A stretch of 6,775 nt of DNA. Source: Thioalkalivibrio nitratireducens. GTDB lineage: Bacteria; Pseudomonadota; Gammaproteobacteria; Ectothiorhodospirales; Ectothiorhodospiraceae. The DNA lies in the NCBI GenBank assembly GCA_011390385.1, contig JAABSN010000184.1, forward strand, positions 1-6,775, given 5' to 3'. The first letter of the stretch is position 1. The number at the start of each line of letters is the position of its first letter. The notes beneath the pieces were generated by a model. That model saw nothing but the letters and a program-made list of their open reading frames with translations, was not told where the DNA came from and did not search any database. A program made the translations under genes and the position numbers. Positions 1-6,775 of this stretch are shown here, one piece after another.

Positions 1-3000
1 CGAGAGGCCGGTGATTACACTCTGTTGGCACGCCCGCTTGGCCCGCCGGACCCCAACGGCGAGATGGAACCGAACGACGACCCGAGCCGCATGCAGCTGC
101 TGCGCTTCGGGCAGACCCGCACCGGGCTGTTGAGCGATCCGGGCGATGTGGACATGTACCGGTTCTACCTCGCGGACTGGGATCACATCGAGCTCACGGC
201 AACACCGCCGCCGGACGGTCAGCTCAAAGCCACTCTGGCCGTCAATCGCGCCCAACCCCAGCCGCTTCGCGAGTCGTCGCGAGAGGGCATCGAAGGCCCC
301 CTCGTGCTAAGCGGTGTCTTCCCGCCGGGCGATTACCAGCTGAGCCTGGCGCCGGTCAAGACCAGCGACGCCGAATACCGGCTCAGCCTGGAGCGCATGG
401 ATCGCTTTACCTGCCCGGCGGACTGCGAACCCAACGACAGCGCCGTGTTCGCCAGCCCGCTGCCGGCCGGGCGCGTGGTGAGCGGGCAGTCCGGCGAGTG
501 GGGCGACCCGGATTGGTACCGGCTGCCGCGCTTCCCGGCGCCGCAGGCAATCAGTCTGCACTACGAGGCGGATCAGAGCCCGAACCCGCAGTTCTTCCAA
601 CGAATCTACTATGAGCATGAGCTCAAGGAACTCGACTTCGAGCATGATCGGGCCAACAGCACCGTCACCGGCGTGCTGCCGGCGGATGCAGATACCTACC
701 TGCGCATCCGCAACAACCGCATCGTGAATTACACATTCACCCTGCTGCTGGACGACGAGACCGCGGCGCCCGAGCCACTGCCGGAGCTGCCCGTCACGCT
801 GGCCCTGCGTCTCGCCAACGACGAGGTCGCTGCCTACGAGCGTGTCGGCCAGCGGCTGACCGGCGAACTGGTACTGGAGAACGCCGGTGACGCCGCGTTG
901 GAGCTCGCACTCGAGGCAGCCGTGAGCGACGCGCGCTGGCAGGTCGAGTTCGAACCCATGCGTGTCGCGCTGGCTGCAAACAGCCGCACGTCCGTGGCCG
1001 TCCAGGTTATCGTCCGCCCGGATGCCTGGGCAGATATCCCGGTGCGCGTCGGCGCCCGTGCTCAGGCGCCCGACGGCCGTCAAGTCAGCGCGTTCGCCGA
1101 CGTTCAGGTCGGCCGCGATGCGCTAGCCGTCAATCCGCTGCACACCTGGACCATTCCCGAGGCCCTGCGCGGCGGCTTCAACGTGGCCCGGTCACAATTC
1201 GGCGGGTCGGTTGAATCCCGACCTGAAACACGTCGCTGGCCATCGATCCTCTTGCCGCAGCTCATTGACGGAATGGCTGCGATTTCGACCGGACCCGATT
1301 GGGGACACCGGCACGGTGCGCCGCTGCAGATCACCGTCGATCTGGCTGGTGACGATCCCGTCCCGGTGGCGGGATTCGCCCTGAACCCGCTGCACGCGAA
1401 CTACACCAACCGCACACCCCGGCATGTGGTGTTCGAGCTGTCGACCGACGGCGTCGAGTACACCCGAGTCCTGTCTGGCAGGCTGAATGCTGTGGGCATC
1501 GACCAGTACTTCGTGCTCGATGAGCCGCTGCCGGCCCGCTTTGCACGGCTTGCGGCAGACGACAACTGGGACGGGCATATCGGCATGCCGCTGACGCTGG
1601 GCGAGTTCAAGGTAATCGCTTCGCCGGGATCCGATCCGTTTGGCGGGGCAGGCCCCAACCTGGCTGATCCTGAACTGGGCGGGCATGTGGTGTGGAGTAA
1701 ACCGGGCATCAGCACCGGCTGGGATTATGTCGTCCTCACGGCCGCCGATGAAAATCCCCATGTTGGTGTGCGTGCCGACGAGCCGTTCGAGTGGGTGGTG
1801 GCGTTTCACAATAACCGCGCCGCGCAGATCGATCAGATCGAGCTGCGCACCAACGATGCGGGCACCCCGGTCGACCTGGATGAGATCACGGTTTCCGTCA
1901 GCCTGGATTCTCCAGTCGGGCCTTGGGAACCGATCGCAACCTGGTCGCGCTTGGCCAGCGGCAATACCCTTGTGCTCGATAAACCGGTGTGGGTTCGGTT
2001 CCTCAGGTTCGCCGTCCCCGCTGCGGACACCGATCGCACCATGCGCGGGCCGGAAACGCTCGTCGTCCGCGAACGGGCTACTGATGACGCCTATCGATCG
2101 GTGCTGACCGAGTGGGGTTTCCGCAGCCGCTCGGCCTACTACGAGTCGACGCAGCCGGTGCCCCTTCGTCCACGGCTTGCGCAGCGCGGCAATGAGTCCA
2201 GGGCGACGGCCCATCCGCTCAATCCCGACACGGTGGAAGTCGGCCAGGTCGAGCTGGGGAAACAGACCCAGTGGTTCCGGCCGGCGCTGCCCAAGGCCCA
2301 CAATGCCCTGACGTTCACGATTACCGGCGATCCCACCGTGAGAACCGACCTCGTCCTGACCGATGCGGCGGGAGAACCGATCCCGCTGCGTAAGCGCGAG
2401 CAGGAAAGCACAGTGAGTCGGCACATCTTCGACGCCTTCGTCGACCCGGGCCAGGATACCTGGGTGGAAGTCCGCGAGCCCGAGCGCAACGTGCTGTTCC
2501 TTTGGGACACCAGCGCGAGCACGAATCCGTATCATCAGATGATCTACAACTCCCTGGCGGCCTATGCCGAAGACCTGGTCGCGGGACGTGATGCCGCCAA
2601 CCTGATGCCGTTCGGACATACTCAGCCGCTGCTGCGCGACTGGTACGGCGAGCCACACCTGATGCAGCTCGTGCTCAACGAGTTTCCCCGTCGCGGGTCG
2701 TCGAGTTCCGCCGAGAGCACCCTTGCGTCTGCCAGCAAGGCCCTCGCCCCGCGCTCGGGCACTAAGGCCATCGTTGTCGTCACCGATGCGCGCACCACGG
2801 AGAATCGGGCAATGTGGGATGACTTCAAGGAAGTCCGGCCGCGGATCTTCAGCCTGAAGATTACCTCGGGGGTCGCGAGTCCTCTAGAAGCGGAAAGTGA
2901 GCAGGATCTGATGCAGGACTGGGCCGACGTCAACGGCGGACACTATTCCTATCTCGCCCACGAGGGCGAAATGGAAGTGGCCTACGACCGCGCCGCCACC

Positions 3001-3849
3001 CTGCTGCGTCGTCCTGCCAACTACACGCTGGCGCTGGAAACCGCGGCTCGCGAGCCGCCGGGCCCGGGTTTGCTGCGGGTGGTGGCTGGTACGGATGACG
3101 CCAATGCCGGGGCGGGGTCCGCCGTCGAGCTGATCCTCGATGCTTCCGGATCGATGCTTCAGCGCATGGAGGGCCGGCGGCGTATTGAGATTGCCCGCGA
3201 CGTCCTCACTGCTGCAATTCGCGAACACATTCCCGCGGGCACGCTGGCCGCCCTGCGGGTGTTCGGCCACCAGACCCCCAACGCCTGCGAAACGGATCTG
3301 GAGATTCCATTAGGGTCGCTGGATCCGGAAGCCGCGGTCGCCAAGCTGGACGGTATCACGGCAAAGAACCTGGCCCGCACCCCCATCGCTGCGTCGCTGG
3401 CCGCAGTGCCGAACGATCTGGGCGCTGCCGCCAAGGGCGGCGCGCTCATCGTGCTGGTCACCGACGGCGAGGAAACCTGCGACGGCGATCCGCTGGCCGA
3501 AATCGACAAGATCAAGGCGGCCGGGCTTGAGATCAGCCTCAACATCATCGGCTTTGCCATCGACGACCAGGAACTGGCCGACCAGTTCGCCCAGTGGGCC
3601 GACGCCGGTGGCGGCCGCTACTTCGCCGCCAATGATGCCGAGGGCCTGGCGGACTCCATGGCCCAGGCGCTGGCTGTGCCGTTCACGGTCTATGACGCGA
3701 ACCGCGATGTCGTCGCGGAAGGCATCGTCGAAGGTGATGCGGTGGAGGTGGAGCCGGGTAGCTATCGCGTCGTGGTCGGCGGCACCACGCCGCGAACCTT
3801 TACTGATGTCGAAATCACGTCTGCCGCTGAGACCAAGCTGAAGCTTTAG
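1..3849 (+). CDS. Large extracytoplasmic mosaic protein with PPC repeats, discoidin-like modules and two VWA domains (5' end outside window)
   Basis: The frame is open from base 1 and ends at TAG 3847-3849. The first codons read REAGDYTLLARPL, the end of a PPC-like (pre-peptidase C-terminal) repeat, so the true start lies upstream and the TTG at base 25 is not a credible start. Numbering from that TTG: PPC-like repeats at about 11-124 and 130-245, each opening with an EPND motif; an Ig/NEW3-like sandwich at about 252-365; discoidin (F5/8 type C)-like modules at about 370-533 and 547-672; another PPC-like unit from 722; VWA1 at about 822-995; VWA2 at about 1034-1219; a short beta-rich tail to 1274. 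VWA1 has the MIDAS motif DTSAS (D828) and VTD (D921). VWA2 has DASGSM (D1039), T1119 and VTDGEE (D1147), plus C1088 and C1152, which could form a disulfide. These folds are known for secreted adhesion and metal-dependent protein binding. No protease or hydrolase active site is visible. Secretion and surface location are inferred; the signal peptide is not in the window. The VWA2 call is very firm, the discoidin and Ig calls moderate. Confidence 0.9.
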   Translation, partial: REAGDYTLLARPLGPPDPNGEMEPNDDPSRMQLLRFGQTRTGLLSDPGDVDMYRFYLADWDHIELTATPPPDGQLKATLAVNRAQPQPLRESSREGIEGPLVLSGVFPPGDYQLSLAPVKTSDAEYRLSLERMDRFTCPADCEPNDSAVFASPLPAGRVVSGQSGEWGDPDWYRLPRFPAPQAISLHYEADQSPNPQFFQRIYYEHELKELDFEHDRANSTVTGVLPADADTYLRIRNNRIVNYTFTLLLDDETAAPEPLPELPVTLALRLANDEVAAYERVGQRLTGELVLENAGDAALELALEAAVSDARWQVEFEPMRVALAANSRTSVAVQVIVRPDAWADIPVRVGARAQAPDGRQVSAFADVQVGRDALAVNPLHTWTIPEALRGGFNVARSQFGGSVESRPETRRWPSILLPQLIDGMAAISTGPDWGHRHGAPLQITVDLAGDDPVPVAGFALNPLHANYTNRTPRHVVFELSTDGVEYTRVLSGRLNAVGIDQYFVLDEPLPARFARLAADDNWDGHIGMPLTLGEFKVIASPGSDPFGGAGPNLADPELGGHVVWSKPGISTGWDYVVLTAADENPHVGVRADEPFEWVVAFHNNRAAQIDQIELRTNDAGTPVDLDEITVSVSLDSPVGPWEPIATWSRLASGNTLVLDKPVWVRFLRFAVPAADTDRTMRGPETLVVRERATDDAYRSVLTEWGFRSRSAYYESTQPVPLRPRLAQRGNESRATAHPLNPDTVEVGQVELGKQTQWFRPALPKAHNALTFTITGDPTVRTDLVLTDAAGEPIPLRKREQESTVSRHIFDAFVDPGQDTWVEVREPERNVLFLWDTSASTNPYHQMIYNSLAAYAEDLVAGRDAANLMPFGHTQPLLRDWYGEPHLMQLVLNEFPRRGSSSSAESTLASASKALAPRSGTKAIVVVTDARTTENRAMWDDFKEVRPRIFSLKITSGVASPLEAESEQDLMQDWADVNGGHYSYLAHEGEMEVAYDRAATLLRRPANYTLALETAAREPPGPGLLRVVAGTDDANAGAGSAVELILDASGSMLQRMEGRRRIEIARDVLTAAIREHIPAGTLAALRVFGHQTPNACETDLEIPLGSLDPEAAVAKLDGITAKNLARTPIAASLAAVPNDLGAAAKGGALIVLVTDGEETCDGDPLAEIDKIKAAGLEISLNIIGFAIDDQELADQFAQWADAGGGRYFAANDAEGLADSMAQALAVPFTVYDANRDVVAEGIVEGDAVEVEPGSYRVVVGGTTPRTFTDVEITSAAETKLKL

Positions 3850-3945
3850 GGAAAAGCCGATCTGACAAAACGAAAGGCTTCGGTCACGACGATTGCGACG
3901 ATGAAAGCCAGTCTGCAGTCCGCGAAGTTCCCCCAGGAAGAAGCC

Positions 3946-3953
3946 AGGAGGAG
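3946..3953 (+). promoter_or_regulatory. Strong Shine-Dalgarno site of the propeller gene
   Basis: AGGAGGAG lies five bases before the ATG at 3959. It is close to a perfect complement of the 16S rRNA 3' end and fixes the start of the downstream gene. The rest of the 109-base gap (3850-3958) shows no convincing promoter or T-tailed terminator hairpin, which favours read-through transcription from the VWA gene. Confidence 0.85.
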
Positions 3954-3958
3954 AAAGA

Positions 3959-5560
3959 ATGAAAACTTTTGCTCGCGTCACTGCGTATACCTTGACTGCC
4001 CTTGCGCTCGCACTCGGTGCGACAAGTCTCAGCGCCGCTGATGAGGCCCGGGAAGCCCTTGCGGCCTATCTGGAATTTCTCGAAACGCGTGAAAATGCCG
4101 AGACCCTGCAAGACCTTTATGAATACCTGCCATCAGGCCAGATCGAGCAACTCAGCAACCTGCCTCCTGAATCCATTCAGATGCTCGGCAATGACATTCT
4201 GAATCCGCCGAGATCGGCGACACGGGTTCAACCCGATGCTGGCTTCGAACTGGTGGATTCAAGGCGCGACGGCGAGCAGATTGAGCTCGTCCTGGAGGGC
4301 GAGAACATCTCCGCGGGCACGCGCACCAAACTCCGCCAGCGTGTTGAGCTGATCAGGGAAAGCGATGGCTGGAAGATCACTGATCCGCAGCGCCGTTCCT
4401 GGGCGATTGCCTCCCGCATGCCCGTCGATATGCCGGATAAACCGGGCTTGCGGCCGATCGGACCGGGTGCCGAAGCCTGGAGGGCCACTGAAACCCTGTC
4501 CCGGGAAAGCTTCAAGCTCGTAGCGACCGGCCGCATCGTCGAGCGCCAATCCTCCAATCAGAACAAGATTCGCTGGGACCCCCGCGGACAGTTTGTCGCC
4601 GTAGGCGACATAGAAAGCATGACTTTCCTGGCTGTGCCCGGTTTAGAGGAGGCTTGGGCGGCAGACTTGAAAACCAACTTTGGCGGTGGCTGCATCAGCC
4701 ATGATGGTGGTATTTTCCTGGTCGACAGCATAACGAATCCACTCATTGTCCCGCTTGGCCTCAATTTCGACGACGCAACACCTGCAGGTGACTTTTACTT
4801 CGCAAGACCTCCGGATGCCTGGAGTCGGAATGAATCCAGTTCCAAGAGGAGAATCTCAGCTCGGCTCTGTCACCCGACGCGCAGTACCGTGGCGTTGGCA
4901 GGACAAAGTGATGGTAAGCATGCCATTTACTTCCAGCCCGCGGGTGGAGTTTATTGGCTGGATCCACCGCAAGAGTCCGAATCTTCAAGTTGGCAGGTTC
5001 CAGACGAGTCAACCGGCCTGGTGTGGTCGCCCCAGGGCGACCGTCTGGCCTGGATATCGGGTTTTTCGAAACTCGGTGCTGAGGTCAATGTTCGCGAGTA
5101 TCCGGGCGGGGGTCGCGCGCAATCCCTTCAAGGCGATGAAATCGGGCCTGGCAGGTTAATGTTCAGCCCGGACGCCAGGTACCTCGCAATGCTGGGCGGC
5201 GACAATGAAGATCTCGCTGCGTTTTTGTGGAACCTGGAAGACGGCGAGCTCGTCGCGAAGATACCAGGCATTGGCCACGCGATTTTTACCCCGGACGGAA
5301 GACACCTGCTCGCAGTGCGCGCAGGTGGCATATCCATTGAACCGGGCGTTTCGGACGAAATCCTGATCTGGGAGCTTGGGGCCCCGGAGCCATCAGCGGC
5401 CATCCCGGCTTTTCCTAAGGGTGAGCACAAGTATTCGGCGCAGATCACCACGCTGGCTGTTAGTCCCAATGGACGATATCTCGCTGCCGTGGCCACGAGC
5501 CGTGACGGTGAACCAGTGCGCGAAGTCAAGCTTTGGGAAATCGTGGGCAAGAGACAATAG
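3959..5560 (+). CDS. Exported WD40/PD40-like beta-propeller protein
   Basis: This is a 533-residue protein starting at an ATG with an excellent ribosome binding site. Residues 1-26 or 1-27 form a Sec signal peptide: K2 and R6, a hydrophobic run TLTALALALGA, then a cleavage site around SLSAA. Residues about 28-80 are acidic and helix-prone (AREALAAYLEFLETRENAET), and about 95-150 look like a small alpha/beta domain that ends in DGWKITD, a phrase typical of NTF2-like or DUF4878-like domains; that match is tentative. From about 200 to the end there are propeller blade signatures of the form x-[WFV]-[DST]-P-[DNQR]: WDPRG (206), WSPQG (356), FSPDA (402), FTPDG (443) and VSPNG (501), several followed by a segment ending in a W such as ILIWELG and VKLWEIV. 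Such propellers are protein-interaction scaffolds; no catalytic residues are evident. It lies 109 bases after the VWA gene on the same strand, so a shared operon and an envelope role are plausible. The exact partner is unknown. Confidence 0.9.
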   Translation: MKTFARVTAYTLTALALALGATSLSAADEAREALAAYLEFLETRENAETLQDLYEYLPSGQIEQLSNLPPESIQMLGNDILNPPRSATRVQPDAGFELVDSRRDGEQIELVLEGENISAGTRTKLRQRVELIRESDGWKITDPQRRSWAIASRMPVDMPDKPGLRPIGPGAEAWRATETLSRESFKLVATGRIVERQSSNQNKIRWDPRGQFVAVGDIESMTFLAVPGLEEAWAADLKTNFGGGCISHDGGIFLVDSITNPLIVPLGLNFDDATPAGDFYFARPPDAWSRNESSSKRRISARLCHPTRSTVALAGQSDGKHAIYFQPAGGVYWLDPPQESESSSWQVPDESTGLVWSPQGDRLAWISGFSKLGAEVNVREYPGGGRAQSLQGDEIGPGRLMFSPDARYLAMLGGDNEDLAAFLWNLEDGELVAKIPGIGHAIFTPDGRHLLAVRAGGISIEPGVSDEILIWELGAPEPSAAIPAFPKGEHKYSAQITTLAVSPNGRYLAAVATSRDGEPVREVKLWEIVGKRQ

Positions 5561-5658
5561 GCCAAAGGGCGTATTTCGAGTCGCCGTGTCGAATCGTAAA
5601 GGCAACAGTGAGAGGCGGCTGGAGCTTTCGTCGAAGCGAACCTAGAGCGCTCACCGCA
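5561..5658. other. Convergent intergenic gap with weak stem-loop potential
   Basis: This short gap separates the 3' ends of the propeller gene (+) and the lipoprotein gene (-). It contains a small hairpin, GCTTT/GAAGC at 5624-5637 with a 4-base loop, flanked by outer complementary arms GTGAG (5608-5612) and CTCAC (5650-5654). There is no T-run on either strand, so it is not a typical intrinsic terminator. It may still be a transcript-end structure shared by both genes, but that is only a guess. Confidence 0.3.
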
Positions 5659-6111
5659 TCATCTTTCCTGAATGACTGCTTGGAAGTCGATGATCTGATC
5701 CTCAGCCTCTCCACATTTCATCTGCCCGTTGACCGTCGCGTGGAAGCTCTCCTTGCTCGTATCGAGAATGCTCACATCGGATCGTTTGAAAGGCGCGCAC
5801 CGGGTACCGTCCTCGAGGGTCACCCGGGTAAGGAACCCGGAAGGCTTGCCTTCGTGCACTGAGAGCGTCGCCGTCAGCCCGGGGTTGTTGCCGATTGTCC
5901 TCACGGCGAAATTCAGGTGCTCGGACGGACCCGTTCTCACGATTACCAGGGACTTTCCCTCGATGTGGCCGGATAGGTCGCCGGAGTAGTTGAGGCGCCA
6001 TTTGGGTCCGTCCGGATTGCTGCTTCCCAAGGTTTCGCGATCGCAGCCAGCGAGCATACATGCCAACAGCAATGCCAGGCCGGCCGCCCCGAATGTCGAA
6101 TGCGTGGTCAT
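5659..6111 (-). CDS. Small secreted lipoprotein of unknown function
   Basis: This is a 150-residue protein. The N-terminus has a short polar start, a hydrophobic stretch (GLALLLACMLAGC) and a lipobox L20-A21-G22-C23, so signal peptidase II should cleave before C23, which would be lipidated. Residue +2 is Asp (D24); in Escherichia coli this favours retention in the inner membrane, though the rule does not hold in every species. The mature part (about 127 residues) is predicted beta-rich, with a WRLNYSGDLSG segment near 38-48, and has two cysteines, C105 and C133, that could pair. I recognise no domain family. The ATG is chosen because it gives the full signal peptide and has a modest GGAAG (plus-strand 6121-6125) nine bases upstream. 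An ATG four bases upstream (6113-6115) is in another frame. The start overlaps the end of the upstream reading frame as ATGA, suggesting translational coupling with the LamG-type gene. Confidence 0.88.
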   Translation of the reverse strand: MTTHSTFGAAGLALLLACMLAGCDRETLGSSNPDGPKWRLNYSGDLSGHIEGKSLVIVRTGPSEHLNFAVRTIGNNPGLTATLSVHEGKPSGFLTRVTLEDGTRCAPFKRSDVSILDTSKESFHATVNGQMKCGEAEDQIIDFQAVIQER

Positions 6112-6415
6112 TCATGTAATCTTCCGCCGTCGTCGTGCAGCGCGGACTTCGAATTGCGGCTCCGCACGGTCTGCCTGCCCCTGTTCGCTTGAACCGTCAC
6201 GGCTCGACAGACAAGCTGCAGTCCAGTGATAGGCCCGGTCTCTCCTCGTCGTTCCTGCGTATGCACTACGAGGCCCGTCGCAACTTGCTGCGATGGGCAC
6301 AGCACCCTCGGACTCCATGTCGGGCAGTTGGTCACCGATTCCTGGTCCGCCGCGCCAAGTACGTACTCAACCGTTCCGTCAGTGTTCACCCGATCGCCGA
6401 CGACCCGAATTCCCT
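6108..6415 (-). pseudogene. Detached C-terminal module of the LamG-type secreted protein (out of frame)
   Basis: Downstream of the TGA that ends the LamG-like frame, the frame shifted by one base stays open to TGA at 6108-6110. It reads LKGIRVVGDRVNTDG and then YVLGAADQESV, followed by a cysteine-containing stretch with CPSQQVATGLVVH and GPITGLQLVC. The regular Cys/Gly/hydrophobic pattern looks like a real folded module, not noise. The only early start-like codon, a GTG at 6387-6389, has no ribosome binding site at a useful distance, so it is unlikely to be a free-standing gene. The final part after LVCRAV (about 29 residues, rich in Arg, Ser and Asn) looks less protein-like. I infer that this was once fused in frame to the preceding lectin-like half. 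I cannot tell whether one indel or a larger deletion caused the break, or whether it is a sequencing error. Confidence 0.55.
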
Positions 6416-6775
6416 TCAGTCTTTGATTCCGGCCGCCCGCAGCCCCGGCCCCGACCCTCCGGTGGCAAGGATCACCTGGTTGCCTCTCGGCAAAGGACCG
6501 TCAAACCGGATCCAGGCCGTAAAACTGACCTGAGGGCAACCTTCGTAATGGAGGTCCATGAGCACCCGCATCGCCGACGTACCGTCGAGGGCGAGCGCCT
6601 GGCCGGAACGTCCCTCCACGAAGCGCGGCGTAGCTGCCGCCACGTCCTGGCCGATCATGCGGCCGTCGAAGCCGTTGCCGCTAGCATCGGCGAGACTGCC
6701 ATCGAAGGGGAAGTAGGCTTCGCACGACTGGGCTATTGCCGTGCCCGCATGCACGAATGCCAAAAATCCCAGCAT
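6416..6775 (-). CDS. N-terminal half of a secreted LamG/concanavalin-A-like protein, apparently truncated (5' end outside window)
   Basis: The frame enters from the right edge and stops at TGA (6416-6418), giving 119 residues in the window. The Met at the edge begins a hydrophobic signal-peptide core (MLGFLAFVHAGTAIAQS, likely cut after AIA at residue 15) but lacks the usual positively charged n-region, so the true start is probably just outside the window. The mature part opens with CEAYFPFDGSLADASGNGFDG, written here as residues 18-38, the classic first strands of LamG-like jelly-roll domains. It continues with GRSGQALALDG (55-65) and FTAWIRF (85-91), the core strands. LamG-like domains normally run about 150-200 residues, and the second half (strands carrying the W-x-F and D-D-[VLI]-R-[IV] type motifs) is missing here. 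C18 and C80 could form a disulfide. Such folds bind carbohydrate or protein ligands outside the cell. It precedes the lipoprotein gene on the same strand. Confidence 0.72.
   Translation of the reverse strand: MLGFLAFVHAGTAIAQSCEAYFPFDGSLADASGNGFDGRMIGQDVAAATPRFVEGRSGQALALDGTSAMRVLMDLHYEGCPQVSFTAWIRFDGPLPRGNQVILATGGSGPGLRAAGIKD

Noticed and set aside
307..1083. A 258-codon open frame on the minus strand
   Set aside because: It is antisense to the PPC and Ig-like part of the VWA gene, with no motif or ribosome binding site that would support it.
1192..2658. A 488-codon open frame on the minus strand inside the VWA gene
   Set aside because: It lies wholly opposite a well-supported coding frame, has no recognisable domain or export signal, and its Arg/Gly/His-rich composition is what the antisense of a GC-rich gene gives.
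3893..3921. TTGCGA as a -35 element for the propeller gene
   Set aside because: At the usual spacing the -10 position reads CAGTCC, which does not resemble TATAAT.
5608..5654. Nested inverted repeat as a bidirectional intrinsic terminator
   Set aside because: The stems are only five base pairs, the outer loop is large and there is no adjacent T-run on either strand, so I list it only as weak structure.
5533..5862. A plus-strand open frame overlapping the propeller gene end and the lipoprotein gene
   Set aside because: It starts inside one well-supported gene and runs antisense to another, with no independent evidence.
6405..6440. Programmed -1 frameshift joining the LamG half to the C-terminal module
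   Set aside because: The bases before the TGA (ATC AAA GAC TGA) do not form a canonical X-XXY-YYZ slippery heptamer in the reading frame, and half of the lectin fold would still be missing after the shift.
6135..6533. A plus-strand open frame of 132 codons opposite the LamG-type gene
   Set aside because: The minus strand here encodes clear LamG and cysteine-module sequence; the plus-strand product is Arg/Pro/Ser-rich and lacks any domain signature.

Overview
The window reads as chromosomal DNA from a GC-rich Gram-negative bacterium, probably a gammaproteobacterium. The evidence is indirect: three of the four protein products have export signals, one of them a textbook lipobox, and codon use is strongly G/C-ending. 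I cannot name the species from sequence alone. There are no RNA genes, CRISPR arrays, insertion sequences or obvious horizontal-transfer marks.

Layout. Bases 1-3849 (+) hold the 3' part of a very long gene whose start lies before the window. It encodes a mosaic extracytoplasmic protein: PPC-type beta-sandwich repeats, an Ig-like sandwich, two discoidin-like (F5/8 type C-like) modules, another PPC-like unit, two von Willebrand factor A (VWA) domains with intact metal-binding motifs, and a small C-terminal beta domain. After a 109-base gap, bases 3959-5560 (+) encode a secreted or periplasmic protein with a short helical N-terminal domain and a WD40/PD40-like beta-propeller. It has a strong Shine-Dalgarno sequence and probably shares a transcript with the VWA gene.

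A 98-base convergent gap (5561-5658) follows. On the minus strand, 5659-6111 encode a small lipoprotein of unknown function. Upstream of it (6108-6775, minus) is a gene for a secreted LamG/concanavalin-A-like protein. It appears broken: the N-terminal half of the lectin-like fold runs into a TGA at 6416-6418, and a cysteine-containing C-terminal module continues in another frame. That second frame ends in an ATGA overlap with the lipoprotein start, so the two were probably arranged as one operon.

Taken together this is a cluster of envelope or extracellular proteins built from adhesion and interaction folds. None has a visible enzymatic active site, so the common job, perhaps surface binding or envelope-associated protein assembly, is inference. 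I do not see a clearly new defence, mobile or RNA-based system. The most notable items are the unusual VWA mosaic and the apparent disruption of the LamG gene.
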